Shown: positions 23,442 through 34,393, counted from the first letter of the stretch. The stretch is DNA of 64,000 nt from Stagonosporopsis chrysanthemi (GCA_022560025.1 JAFISE010000029.1:124001-188000), one strand, 5' to 3'. Program-made: numbers and translations. Notes: generated by a model not told the origin, from the letters alone.

Positions 23442-23480
23442 AGAGCTAAAGATTTGACAACGGACGAGCGCGGGCGTTGA

Positions 23481-23486
23481 TTTATA
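23481..23486 (-). promoter_or_regulatory. TATA box of the U2 snRNA gene
   Basis: The minus strand reads TATAAA here, preceded by a G-rich run. It lies about 31 nt upstream of 23455, the usual spacing for RNA polymerase II initiation. It fixes the transcription start upstream of predicted intron 1. Confidence 0.7.
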
Positions 23487-24724
23487 CCCCCCCAGCCTTG
23501 GCTCGCCCGATCGGGAAGTCTCACGTGATATCGCTGGTGCGTGCTTGGGACTAGGGCGCTTTGGTGCTGGGTCTAGGCGGACTGAATGCTTGTCAGTAAG
23601 CGCGGATGAGCGCTCAGAATGGCAGTCGCGTCTTCGTGCAAGCGGAAGGGCTTCAGAGTGGGCTGCATTGAGCAGATTGCTGCTGGCCGCTTTTGCAAAG
23701 GAAGCTTGCTCAGCAAAGGATCGCGCGAGAGCCATTGCAATGCCCAAACAGGCTGTTCTAGCGGTTTAATGCACATGTGGCATTGTTCCTGGCCATCCAT
23801 GCAAGTGCAAAGGTTCAGACAAGCTTTGATAGTGTCGCGAAGCTATGAGTGAGTGCACGCGCATGCTTGGAGGAGACATGAACAACTGGAATACCTCTAC
23901 TTGACTCTACCAGCTTACAAGACCTTCGCGACTCGAGTGTAGACTCGACAGCCCTTGTAGTTATCTATTACAGCTCACTTCGTGTCTGCTTCAGAGCTGT
24001 GCTTTCAATTGTATATAATGGCCGCCTGAAAGTGAAGACCATTTCAAACCATAGAACCACCGGCACATACAGACGTATGCGAGCAGGCAGCTCTGTGAGC
24101 GACCAGAGCCCGCCTCTCTACCCTGCAGATTGTCTTCTAGAATGCCACTCCTGTCCAGCCAGACGCGCATACCCAGTCAGAAGCTGCTGCTGTTGATCGC
24201 TTCCATGGTGACGGTGGCCCAATACCTTTCGGCAGGCACCGATTGCATTCGGTAAGCGTTCAGTCCAATTGTCTATACGATTCACCAGAGCAAGGCAAGC
24301 GACTATCACGGCTGGCTTGATCAAATGGGCGAGCAGGCTTGCAGCATCCTTAGGGAGCGGGAAAATTCATCCTACCTCACTTGTACAGTTCGACAGATAG
24401 GGCTGTGCTGGTGCGAACATTGTGGCGAGCATCGTGACGACTGGTTTTTGGTACGGACATAGAGGCGCAGGCCATGCAGCATGCACGACCGAACAAGGAT
24501 GTACGCCACGACCCGCACCAGAGTGCGCAGCCTCATGCTCAGCTGTAAGTCATAAGCCCACGGCGCCCAGAATCGCCAGCGCATAGCATCTGCGAACTCC
24601 TGTCAACCTACCTTCACCTTTCAGTACACAGCGCAACACACATCTCCAGGGACATCTGTTTGGACAGCCCCAGGCGCACATTACACCTAGCAACCGGCAG
24701 CAGGGCTGCACCCCGCTTCTCAAC
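23487..24724. other. Intergenic between U2 and HET-domain gene
   Basis: No gene or RNA recognised. The last part must hold the promoter of the HET-domain gene. Confidence 0.4.
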
Positions 24725-26290
24725 ATGTCGCACGAACACCACGGCTACGAGTATCCAGATCTTGACACGACCCAGAAGCAAATTCGCCTGTTGCGGCTCC
24801 GGCATAGGGCGCACCACGGCCACCTGCCTCAATACGAGCTCCACACCTTCGACCTGGACAAGGCTCCAAACTACATAGCGCTATCCTACACATGGGGTCC
24901 TCCGCTTCCAAATTATCCCATACGAGTCAACCATCGCAAGCTGCTCATCCGGGCGAACTTGCATGCGTTCCTCCAGGGCTTTGCCGCGCGTGGATACATC
25001 TGGATTGATCAAATCTGCATCGACCAGTCGAACCCGGAGGAGAAGAACCACCAGGTCAGGATGATGGCGCAGATCTACAAGGACTGCGACTCGATGATCA
25101 TCTGGCTGGGAAGCAAAGACCGGCCGTTCAAAGAGGCAGCTGATGAGTTTATCCACAAGCCGCGACCGCACTCGCTCAGTGTGCTGCTCCACGACCACTA
25201 CTTCACGCGCCTGTGGGTCGTGCAGGAGGTGCTGCTTGCAAGAGCCGTCCGGATCGTATGCCGTGGCACATCGGGACCGCTCGAGATTCCCTGGGACGAC
25301 GTGCACGCCGTCGCCACCGGCAGCGCGCTGTGGCTGCAGCAACACGGCCACTCCAAGGCGGTGCTCGCGCTGATAGCAAACCAGGGCATGAACCGCTACG
25401 AGGGGCTGCGACTGACAATCGCCCGCTTCAGCGGGTACGAGTGCGAGAACCCGCGGGACAAGGTGTACGGGCTGCTCGGCATCGTGAAGCCCAAGGAGCG
25501 GCTGGAGGTCGACTACACAAAGTCGGTGCAAGCCGTCTTCCTCGACGCGGCAAGAGCCCTGCAGGCGTCCAAGATGGACAAGCCTGACCGCGTCAACTGC
25601 AAAGCGCGCCTCGAGTCGCTGGCGCGCAAGATGGGCCTCGCGGCCGAAGACAGGGGCATGACGGGGCTGCGAGCGATGCTGCAGGACGTGTTCGGCTCGA
25701 GCAAGACGGCGCGCTCGCTGCTGTCCAAGCTGCCCAAGACAGCGCGCGTGCGCAGCATGGGCTTCGATCCCCAGCGGGCGGGCGCAAGTCTTGTCGACGA
25801 CGCGGCCAAGCGGCGGCTGGCGCGCTGGTGGTGCGAGCACGACGGCAAGCGGTATTACCATGCGTGCTGTAGCTGCGAGTCCAAGGGTATATGCCGCTGC
25901 AACCCAGGCAAGGCTATTGTGCGGAAGAGCCTCGAGTTCCCGTGGGTGGCAGTTGGTGTGCAGCGTATGATTACGGCGAAGCAGAAGCAGGCGCTCGGCG
26001 GTGCGGCATCGAAAGCTGAGGTGGAGAAGGCGGAGAATGAAAAGCCTGTGAGTGGGGAAGACGGGCTGGATGAGGAGGCGAATGAAGATGGGGCGGGGGA
26101 GGAGCAGGACATAGATGGCGCAGAGCTGGGTGAGGAAGATGAGTTTGATGAGGACGAGAGTGAAACCGCAGTGAGTGACGATGATCGAGTCGAACATCGA
26201 GCTGCAGGACAAGAAAAGATATCTACAAGTGATCAGCTCAGTAAGAAGAGCGAGGGCACGAGTGTAGGTAAAGAACACAAAGATGATTGA
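24725..26290 (+). CDS. HET-domain (heterokaryon incompatibility) protein
   Basis: A single-exon frame of 521 aa. The HET domain covers about residues 48-200, with the three hallmark blocks: YIALSYTWG (50-58), YIWIDQICIDQSNPEEKNHQ, and YFTRLWVVQEVLLAR. A segment common to HET proteins follows (GYECENPRDKVYGLLGIV). A Cys/His-rich stretch, YYHACCSCESKGICRCNPG, lies near residue 380-400 and might bind metal. The tail from about 430 is strongly acidic. HET domains trigger regulated cell death when genetically different hyphae fuse, and some appear to resemble TIR domains. No NACHT, ankyrin or WD repeats are attached, so the ligand-sensing partner, if any, is elsewhere. HET genes are often numerous in such fungi. 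The GC-rich coding sequence leaves a long open antisense frame, which I regard as an artefact. Confidence 0.93.
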   Translation: MSHEHHGYEYPDLDTTQKQIRLLRLRHRAHHGHLPQYELHTFDLDKAPNYIALSYTWGPPLPNYPIRVNHRKLLIRANLHAFLQGFAARGYIWIDQICIDQSNPEEKNHQVRMMAQIYKDCDSMIIWLGSKDRPFKEAADEFIHKPRPHSLSVLLHDHYFTRLWVVQEVLLARAVRIVCRGTSGPLEIPWDDVHAVATGSALWLQQHGHSKAVLALIANQGMNRYEGLRLTIARFSGYECENPRDKVYGLLGIVKPKERLEVDYTKSVQAVFLDAARALQASKMDKPDRVNCKARLESLARKMGLAAEDRGMTGLRAMLQDVFGSSKTARSLLSKLPKTARVRSMGFDPQRAGASLVDDAAKRRLARWWCEHDGKRYYHACCSCESKGICRCNPGKAIVRKSLEFPWVAVGVQRMITAKQKQALGGAASKAEVEKAENEKPVSGEDGLDEEANEDGAGEEQDIDGAELGEEDEFDEDESETAVSDDDRVEHRAAGQEKISTSDQLSKKSEGTSVGKEHKDD

Positions 26291-26570
26291 GAAAAGAGTT
26301 AGGCCGATGGTCGGATACATTGAGACAATTACTGCAGTTGAAAAAAGTCAAGTTGCTGAAATGATAGCATGCAATTGCAAACCAAGAGAGCTCAGACAGT
26401 GCTTGTTTTTGCTGCAGATCGGACGCAACAACGGCCAAAGATATCATCAAGTGAAGAGTGATGAGGGTATAAGTCATGCAAGGCAGTAGACAAGCAAGCC
26501 AAATGTTAACGAACAAGATTATATAAACAAAACATGGTATCTAGATGTAGTGTACGCGCAAATGTTACGC

Positions 26571-28152
26571 CTACGTCGACCCGGAAAGGGAAGCAGAGAC
26601 ATCTGTATCTCCCGTCTTCTCAGCATTAGTGGGCTGACCCTTCTCGTCAGGCTTAGTGGCGGATTTCTCAAACGACTGCTCGAAGTCGGCGATGATGTCG
26701 TCGATGTGCTCGGTGCCAACGGAGATGCGGATGAGATCCTGTTCATGAATTAGACGTGCTTTGGGGTAGGCGTAATTGCAGTGCAAGACTTACCTCAGTA
26801 ACACCGGAAGCCTCCTTTTCCTCATCACTCAGCTGCTCGTGCGTCGTGGTCCACGGGTGAATAGCAAGCGTCTTCGAGTCACCGACATTCGCCAGGTTCG
26901 AGATCAGCTTGAAGTTGTCGACTACTTGGCTTCCTGCCGCACCGCCTCCCTTCACACCAAACGAGAGAACGCCTCCGAATCCGCGGGTCAGGTACTTCTT
27001 TGCCAGCTCGTGCGACTGGTGGCTCTCGAGACCCGGGTATGATACCCAGCTCACGTTCTTGTTGCTCTCCAGCCACTTCGCGAGCTTGAGCGCGTTGTAT
27101 GCGTGGCGTTCGGCGCGCAGACTGAGTGTCTCGATGCCGAGGAGCAGCTGCTGGGCAGCGAAGGGGTTGAGGGCTGCGCCCAGGTCGCGTTGGATCTCGA
27201 CACGGGCGCGGACAATGAAAGCAATTGCGCCGAATGTGTCGACGAACTTCAGGCCGTGGTAGCCTTCTGACGGGTCGTTGAACTGGGGGAAGCGCTTTGC
27301 GTGCTTGCCCCAGTCGAACTTGCCGCTGTCGACGATGACGCCACCGATTGTTGTGCCGTGGCCTCCAATCCACTTTGTCGCCGAGTGGACGACGATATCT
27401 GCGCCGTGGTCGATGGGGCGGACGAAGTAACCGCCAGCACCGAACGTGTTGTCTACGATGACAGGGACACCTGCTTCATGTGCGATTGCGACAATCTTCT
27501 CGAAGTCTGGTACGTTGTATTTGGGGTTGCCAATGGATTCAAGGTAGATGGCCTTTGTCTTCTCGTCGATTGCAGCCTTGAAGTCCTCGGGCTTGTCGCC
27601 ATTGACAAACTTGGTGTTGATGCCCAGACGAGGGAAGAAGACCTTCAGCTGGTTGTATGTGCCGCCATAAAGGTTCGTGGTTGCAATGATGTTGTCTCCG
27701 GCGTGAGCGAGGGCGCTGATGGCGATGAACTGAGCAGCCTGGCCGGATGCTGTAGCCAGAGCCGCGACACCACCTTCCAGTGCTGCGATACGGGCCTCGA
27801 AGACGCCTAAATATGAGTTATTTGGGAGCCCCGTGGTCTCGTCATCTGCTGCACGTACCAACAGTTGGGTTGCCGATTCGGCTGTAGATGTTGCCGGACT
27901 CCTTCAGACCGAAGAGTCTCGCACCGTGGGCGGAGTCATCGAAAGTAAACGACTGTTAGAATCAGCGCTGGGTTATACAAAAGTTCAGAATCGAGTACCG
28001 TTGTCGCGTATATGGGCACAGCGCGAGACTTCGTAGTTGGGTCTGGGGTGTGCCCTGAACTCTACCGTCAGCAGTGAACAAGCTTACATGCTGTAGAGCT
28101 TACCCGCATGTAATTGCAGCGTCTCAAAGTTCTTGGAGAGTTCCTCAGCCAT
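26571..28152 (-). CDS. cysD: O-acetylhomoserine (thiol)-lyase
   Basis: Five exons are predicted: 28152..28104, 28054..27999, 27952..27859, 27806..26794 and 26738..26571, giving 459 aa. The start is MAEELSKNFETLQLHAG. The Cys/Met-metabolism PLP enzyme signature is clear: the substrate region GNIYSRIGNPTVGVFEARIA, GGTYNQLKVFFPRLGI, IVDNTFGAGG, and the PLP Lys in VVHSATKWIGGHGT. The C-terminal domain includes NLANVGDSKTLAIHPWTTTH and DLIRISVGTEHIDDI. The enzyme makes homocysteine (or methionine) from O-acetylhomoserine and sulfide (or methanethiol) in the cytosol. A Ser/Thr/Lys-rich extension of about 25 residues follows the domain. Every intron boundary restores a conserved motif. The gene is tail-to-tail with the HET-domain gene, about 280 bases apart. 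Confidence 0.95.
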
Positions 28153-29301
28153 GGTGGACAACGGTGGAGTATGAAAAGTCGAGCAAGAAGGTGTCGTCTT
28201 GAATTTACCAGCACAGTAGAGGGGACCGAGGAAAGCAATTGCACAAAAGCAGCCGTCGGTCACGTCATATAAATAGTCTGCACACGCTCTGGATCACGCT
28301 TGCCCTGAATGCGCTCCTGTCAGGCCGTATATCTACACGGTCCCACTTCATCCCGTTCTGAGCCATCGACAGGACACCCACCACTGCGTTCTGATCCCAC
28401 GGGCTAATGCTGCTAAGCCCAATGCTACTATTGTAGCAAGAGCTGTCCGTCAAGGCTTCCCATTCAGGGGCGTGATTGGAGAGTGGAGCGTTGTGTACCG
28501 AATTGCGTGATGGCTGGAGGGGTAGCTAGCAGAAGCTACCCCGCGCTGAAGTAAACAAACGGACTAGACTAAATTGTCAACCAGGGTCCGCGCCGACCAA
28601 GTGCTGCAGAGCATCTTGATTAGGGACCATAGATGTTATGTGCGCAAATATTTGCTGATGGACGGGTGCGTCGCTTAGCCCGCCATGTGTCCATGAGGAT
28701 AGAAGTTGAGTTGAAGAGTTTTTCCATTGCTTTAAGTGCATCTGCTGCTCCTGAATGACTACATGTGACTAGAAATCCGAACACGAGCGCCACTCAGGCA
28801 AGGCCATCTACACTATTTTCAATTTGGTCCAGCAAGTATTGCAGACAGCCGCCCTGGGTCTTAGCAAAAGGCCAACGACACGTAGTGAAGACACGGGGTA
28901 AGATTGCAAACGAGATAAAATATTGCAGCGCCGTGGGGCTCAGGCTCGAACGTCGAGCCCAATTTTTCGTGACCAACAACTAAGAACGGGAGATGCAATG
29001 CATTAAGAAACACGGCGAGATGCTTTGCCAAGGAGTGTGTACATGAGATGCATGATGCAGACAGGGACCGCCTGCCATGACATGAACTCAACAATCATCC
29101 GAGTGAAAGTAACAGGCGAATACAAAAAAAAAAAAAAAAAAAAGAGATGTCGCGAGATCGCATAGATGGTCTTCTCGGGTATATCGATGTTTGAAAGAAT
29201 AAATGTCAAGTGACGCCAGACACCGACACTCCAACGAATAAGCGCACAACAATAGATCGAAGAAAGGCACACATGGCCATGGCTGAGCGTGGCGGTCAGG
29301 G
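28153..29301. other. Intergenic between cysD start and veA 3' end
   Basis: Contains the cysD promoter and the veA 3' UTR. A run of 19 A residues lies at about 29124-29142. No coding or RNA gene is recognised. Confidence 0.45.
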
Positions 29302-31125
29302 TTAGACGTTCACCTCTGGAACGTGCCGCTGGCGTTGTGTGCCGTCTGCTCGTCGGTAGCTCATAGCAGCTCGGTCCATTGGCTCTTCCATGTCGGGCTC
29401 GTCGTAGGTGTAGCCGGGCCCGGCAATTACCGGTCGTGCGCCTTGCGTCAATCGTCCGGTCACATGGCCCTGGTCGAATGTGCTCGAGAAGGATCGTTTC
29501 TGACCGGTGTTGCTTGTCACTGGAGGCAGGCTTGAGGCAGAGTAGTTGTGTAGGGCGTAGTTGGAGTGAGAAGCATCCGAGTTGGCAGAGATTGTTCCAG
29601 AAGACATGTTGTTCATAGGCGAAGGATACGAAGGTGAGATGGGTTCCAGCTTGTTGATACCAATCGGTGGTTGCAGGGTCTTCAATGTGGGCAGAGAATG
29701 GATGTTTTGAGGGTGCATGCTGCCTGGACCAGAGATGGAGGCTGCGCGGGTGGGGGTCTGCATGGGCTGTGTCGGCTGACTCATGGACTGGGAGCGCTGC
29801 TGGTACTGGTCTACGGGGCTGTAAGGAGACATCAACTGCGGTTGGCTTGAAGGCGCATATTGTTGAGTTGGCTGAAGGATAGATGGCCTGCGGTAGTCGA
29901 TGGGAGTATGGTGGGCAGCGGGAGGTTCTTGGCGTGGCTCGTAATGAGATTGCTGAGGCTGTTGCGAGTGTTGCGGCTGCTGGTGGCTAGGGTAGCCGTA
30001 AGACTGGCTCAAGGGCATGGTGCTGTGAGACTGATAGTTGTTGTATGGAGGCTGGGACTGTTGTGGGGGCGGCTGAGAATACGAGGGTTGGGGCGGCTGC
30101 ATCATGTGGTGTGCTGGCGGGGGAGCGTATTGCGGTTGCTGAGACTGCTGGTACTGAGACTGGTACTGAGACTGGCTCGACATGTGGGAGTAGCCAGTAC
30201 TTTGTGGTGGGGGCATCTGTTGGTAGCTTGCGCTCGGCTGCTGGTACTGTGCCATTTCGTCCATGCTTGGGCGGCGGGGAGGAGCCAGCGAAGAGTTGCT
30301 GGCATTGGACATGGAACGTGGGCGTTCATCCATGGGTGCACCAGGTGGTGGCATGCCAGGCGGCGCACCGTAGGTTTCCGGGGTAGGAGTGCGTCGTGCT
30401 TGGCCTCTGTACTCGTTGTCCTCGTCGTAGCCATCCCATTCCTTGGAGCTCTTGTTCTCGCGACGCCTCATCCTCACATCGCGCCTGATGCGCACGCGGC
30501 AGCCCTGCTCGGCGACCATGCGGCTCAGTGCAGTACTCTCCGACAGGCCGGGGAATTTCTTGGCGGAGAAGACGGTGAAGGGAGCCGACTTGACTTCGCA
30601 GCGGTTGGTGACGAAGCGGTTGCCGTCGTGGATGACATTGGGGTCTTCCGGGTCGAGGTCCTTGACCTCGCTGAGGTTCTCGAGCAGGGCAAAGCTCAGA
30701 CGGTACTTGCCCTCGTGACGGACGGAGAGATCTGGGAAGATGAAGTAGCCAGCGGGGGTGGGGCGGTCGAGGTAGGCCATGCCGGCGACTGGGGTGCCGG
30801 TGAGGACGGGGGTGCCGGAGATGGAGGGAGCGGTGCGGCCGGCAGCAAGGGGGCGAGCATTCTCGAGACTGGCATGGAGGAAGAAGTTTGCGTTGTAAGC
30901 AAAGGTGACGTCCTGGTCGTTCTCGAAGATGCGCAGCTCGACAATGGGCGGGGGATCAACAGGACGACGGTCAGCGCTGGACTTGGCGCCGCTGCCACAG
31001 GCACGGGCGCGCTCAGGCTGCTGGATGACCTGCATCTCATAGCGAACGCGACGGCCATCTTTGGTGGTGCGTTGAGACGTGTTCTTGGTCTCGTTGGAGA
31101 CGGGAATCACGGTGAGAGACGACAT
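29302..31125 (-). CDS. veA: Velvet protein VeA, developmental and secondary-metabolism regulator
   Basis: An intronless frame of 607 aa. The velvet domain covers about residues 19-215: RTTKDGRRVRYEMQVIQQPE, RARACGSGAKSSADRRPVDP (DNA-contact and nuclear-import region), YNANFFLHASLE, GTPVAGMAYLDRPTPAGYFI, FPDLSVRHEGKYRLSFALLE, and SAKKFPGLSESTALSRMVAEQ. The basic RIRRDVRMRRRENKSSKEW follows. The rest is disordered, with Gln/Pro/Ser-rich tracts at about 280-450 and an end RQRHVPEVNV. VeA forms complexes with VelB and the methyltransferase LaeA and connects light, sporulation and secondary metabolism. The extended Q-rich tail and the RARACGxGxKSxxDRRPVDPPP motif favour VeA over VelB, VelC or VosA. 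Confidence 0.93.
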   Translation of the reverse strand: MSSLTVIPVSNETKNTSQRTTKDGRRVRYEMQVIQQPERARACGSGAKSSADRRPVDPPPIVELRIFENDQDVTFAYNANFFLHASLENARPLAAGRTAPSISGTPVLTGTPVAGMAYLDRPTPAGYFIFPDLSVRHEGKYRLSFALLENLSEVKDLDPEDPNVIHDGNRFVTNRCEVKSAPFTVFSAKKFPGLSESTALSRMVAEQGCRVRIRRDVRMRRRENKSSKEWDGYDEDNEYRGQARRTPTPETYGAPPGMPPPGAPMDERPRSMSNASNSSLAPPRRPSMDEMAQYQQPSASYQQMPPPQSTGYSHMSSQSQYQSQYQQSQQPQYAPPPAHHMMQPPQPSYSQPPPQQSQPPYNNYQSHSTMPLSQSYGYPSHQQPQHSQQPQQSHYEPRQEPPAAHHTPIDYRRPSILQPTQQYAPSSQPQLMSPYSPVDQYQQRSQSMSQPTQPMQTPTRAASISGPGSMHPQNIHSLPTLKTLQPPIGINKLEPISPSYPSPMNNMSSGTISANSDASHSNYALHNYSASSLPPVTSNTGQKRSFSSTFDQGHVTGRLTQGARPVIAGPGYTYDEPDMEEPMDRAAMSYRRADGTQRQRHVPEVNV

Positions 31126-31811
31126 GGTGGGTTGAGGGGTGATGTGCTGCTGGCTGGGGTTGAGTCAGTCAGTATGGGGTGCTGAGATGGACGTGTTCCA
31201 AGGATGCGATACGCCAGGGACTGGCACGCATTTCCCCCAGGGGCAGGGTCGGCACATACGTCGCTGCCCGCACAATTGGAAAATGATAGGAAATTAAGGA
31301 ACACAATCTGTCAGAACCTCGACCACGGTACAGTCGTGTCTGGAACTAATAGACGGCCGTTTGCAGCGAAGCAGCCTCGCAGCGTGGACGTGACAGGAAC
31401 AGCGTCCGGGGAACTGGCTCCACAGCGCGGCGGCTGGGCGAACCGTCGTCACGGGAAAGACATGAAGAAAGCACTCACTCACGTTTAGCAGATCAGAGCT
31501 CGACGGTGCGATTGGCTTTGCACGATCGGCCGTGGGGTCGATGACGATGCTGGACGCCGTGGGAGGTCGAGGTGGATGGCAGGGCGCTGGGCACTGGGCG
31601 CTGGGCGCTGGGGACGTGGTGTCGAGTGGTGCCGTGGAGAGTGGAAAAGGCAGCGGGCGGGCGGTACAGCGAGTGTGGGAGCAGCGAGGCGAAGACTGGC
31701 TGCAACGGCGGTGCTGGGCTAGGACGGGACGTCCGGGGAAGTCGCTGCAGTCGCTCACCCGTCGAAGTCACGATGTTTGTCGTGTTCGTGATGTCTGTGG
31801 GGGAGAGATCG

Positions 31812-31860
31812 CAGTCAGCAGTCAGCAGTCAGCAGCAAGCAGTCAGCAGCAAGCAGCAGA
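31812..31860. repeat. Short tandem tract, CAGTCAG/CAGCAAG units
   Basis: Degenerate repeats of GCAGTCA and GCAGCAA, about six to seven units, about 690 bases upstream of the veA start. Confidence 0.75.
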
Positions 31861-32210
31861 CGAGAGCGAGGGCTGAGGCACGGCGGGCGCGCGGGCTGGG
31901 AGGCCCAAGGCGGCTAGGCCAGTCCACATGGATTCACACAGCCGTCCTTTGTTCAGCCGGCCTCAAACGGTTCGCGGGCCCACTGGCGACTGGCGCGAAT
32001 GACGGCTGGGCGCGACCGCGCGATCCGGCCCTGCACAGTGCACGCCCGCACGCCTGGACGGACGCCTGCCACTGCAAGGCCGGCGCCGCGCATGGCCATG
32101 GGCCATGGGCCATGGGCGGCGGGCGACCAGGCAGTGCGTGCAGGAGCGTCGCCTGGTTGCGTTGCAGCATGACAGCACTGCCTCCCGCCATGTCGCTGCT
32201 GTGTGTGTAT

Positions 32211-32300
32211 GTGTACGCTCTACGTACATAGCGTACTGTATGTACGCTCTCTGCAAATGCAGTACTGTATGTACGCTCTACGCAAATGCAGTACTGTATG
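32211..32300. repeat. Tandem repeat, about 29-base unit, 2.5-3 copies
   Basis: The unit includes TACTGTATGTACGCTCT followed by GCAAATGCAG. The copies differ by one or a few bases. TGTATGTACG is close to palindromic. Confidence 0.75.
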
Positions 32301-32589
32301 TCGCCGCTCCCACGGCAAGCGGCACTGTGGGGCGCAACACGAAGAGGACAAATGCCCCAGGACTCGCCCCTCTCGGCTGGAGCGCACTGGGTCCGCCCCT
32401 TGCCCTTTGCGTAGCGCATCTCGTCACTACTGCACCGCTACCGCCAACGCTCCAGCCCAGCCATGTGCGTGTCCGCCGCGACAGCACAGCACAGTACGAT
32501 GCTGCCGGCGCTGCTTGGAAGTGCATAGCTTGTGGTGTATCTGCACCAGTGGCCCTCGTCGGCCGCTGGCCGCTGACCGCTGACCGCAC

Positions 32590-32630
32590 TTTGCTGGCTG
32601 CTGGCTGCTGGCTGCTGGCTGCTGGCTGCG
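32590..32630. repeat. (GCTGGCT)n tandem repeat
   Basis: About five head-to-tail copies of the 7-mer GCTGGCT. Confidence 0.8.
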
Positions 32631-33092
32631 ACTGTCTGCACGCTCACGCGGTCCCTCAGACCCGCAGGCACTTGCAACCAGAGCACAGCGCCGCCCGGCT
32701 CGTCTGTCGTGCAACCCAACGCGGGTCGCCTGCCCACACATCGCAGCACACTGACCAGACATGGCCTGATGTGCCTGATGTGGGTGCGCGGAACGCAAAC
32801 GCTGCACGCTGTGAGCCCATTTCCCTGCGCCGCTGCGACGTGCTCCGCGGCGCGATCTGGCATGCACATTTTTATTATTTTATCACTTTAGTATCATTAT
32901 GATTGTTAGTGCAGCCTCGGGGCGGAAACAACTGCTTCCAACCGGTGCTTTTCTGGCGTCGAGCGTCGGCTGCCGCTTTGGGAGCCAATAGCCGTGGGAC
33001 AGCCTTGAAGGTTCCCGGCAGCAGCGCGCTGCCTGCGAACGAGTCAGCATCGCCGCGGCCCCGACGTCCGTCCCTGCCATCCTGCCATCCTG

Positions 33093-33170
33093 CTACACTA
33101 CCTACCCTGCCACCCTGCTACACTACCTACCCTGCCACCCTGCTACACTACCTACCCTGCCACCCTGCTG
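33093..33170. repeat. Tandem repeat, 25-base unit, three copies
   Basis: Three near-perfect copies of a unit starting CTACACTACCTACCC and ending CCACCCTG, preceded by partial CCATCCTG units. Confidence 0.85.
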
Positions 33171-34393
33171 CCCTTGGGCTGGATGCGCCGAGCTGGTAGC
33201 GCCGAGCTGGGTCAAGTGGACCTCGCCGCCGCCGCTCATTCGTCGAGCACTGTCCCGGATGCACTTCTCTGGCCCGCACCAAGCCCACGGCGCCCGCAAT
33301 CTCCAGCCAAGCGACTCATGCGCTGATCACACCCTTCTGCCGCACGACTCGACCCTGAACAAAGGCCCGACGGCGGCTTGAACCAACGAACCAACTCCAG
33401 CTGTGCCTCTGCTTCTGCCTTTGCCCCATCTGCTGCTCACCCTCGTCTGCTTGCTGCTTGCTGCTTGCTGCTTGCTGGCCATGTCGGTGTCTGGCGAAGA
33501 TGGGCTGTCACGCCGCCGGGGATCAGCAGGGTGCGTGTAGCCGCTGCCGCTGTCAGCCTATGCCTGTTCCATGTCCATCGCCGACAAGCCTCATCACCCC
33601 TCGCGGAATTGGAACGTTGGCTCCACTCCTCTGAGCGGGACCCGCTTGCTTGTCAGCGAACCCAACACCGACGACTGGGGCTGCTCAATCTACCGTCGCG
33701 GAATGGTTCCTCCCATGACGCCGGCTCGTGCGAACATGCTGGGAAAAGCAACAGCAAATTCCCGTTACCAGAACGACCTGTCTGGTCAAGCCTTCGCAGC
33801 CTGACGTCCGAGACATTCAGTATCGCTCCAGCAGAACAAACCCTCGATGCATCATCAATCTTGCAGCCTGCCTCACAATCATACCATCTCACTGGCCCAA
33901 TCGCTCCACCTCAATCGTTCGTACACACTTGTTCTCTTTGCGGCTCGGGTCACCACCCGCCATGTACCAATAGATCACAGTGTGGCATCATCGCGGCGCA
34001 CTTCCTCCTGAGACATCTGCAACCTTCTCCGCAAGCCACGCCCCGTCCATTGGATGCGAAACCCACCGCGTCTACTTTTGATTCTGCTGCACCAGAAACA
34101 TGGACGTTTTGGCACACGCATAGCACGTGGAAAGACACTTGCGCGCCACCACACGCCTCCAATGTGCCCGTGTGTCGCTATGACCTGATGCCCGTACCTT
34201 CATCTGTCTCACCTTGAGTCGCTCTGCCGCACCCTGGCCGTGGCTTGGAGCCTCTGATGCGCTGGCATGCGCCTGTGCCTTTTCAGCATGAACAGAATGT
34301 TGCTACGAGTCTCAAGACAGGAAGGAGATTGACATTGCCATCTCTTCTTCCCTGGATTGACTGTAAAGACTGCGGGGTGGCTTCGCTCCGTAT

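Larger units (their letters stand above)
23154..23455 (-). ncRNA. U2: U2 spliceosomal snRNA, apparently split by two introns
   Basis: Read on the minus strand, the core U2 landmarks appear in order: CTTTGCCTTTTGGCTTAGAT, then CAAGT, then GTAGTATCTGTTC with the branch-site recognition sequence. Stem IIa follows (TTTCAG paired with CTGAAA), stem IIb (CCAC/GTGG), an Sm-like site AGTTTTTG, a stem III with GCTTGCTC, and stem-loop IV with GGTATTGCACTACCTCC. The landmarks are interrupted at two places by sequence with splice-site ends. Predicted exons 23455..23442, 23389..23365 and 23309..23154 sum to 195 nt, close to the 186-188 nt of fission yeast and human U2. U2 pairs with the intron branch site and with U6. 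The 3' end is placed about ten bases after stem IV by analogy with human U2. The 5' end is placed about 31 bases after a TATA box. Confidence 0.9.

Noticed and set aside
23322..23747. A 141-codon minus-strand frame over the U2 gene and its promoter
   Set aside because: It crosses the TATA box and the U2 RNA; the RNA explains the conservation better.
24881..26320. A 479-codon minus-strand frame opposite the HET gene
   Set aside because: Antisense shadow of a GC-rich coding region. It has no domain and its composition mirrors HET codons.
29860..31185. A 441-codon plus-strand frame opposite veA
   Set aside because: Antisense shadow of the Q/P-rich VeA gene; Leu/Val/Arg/Gly-rich with no recognisable family.
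31572..32902. Overlapping frames of 160-265 codons in the veA upstream region
   Set aside because: All overlap on both strands, are Cys/Ala/Arg/His-rich and run through simple repeats. None has a plausible start context or domain.
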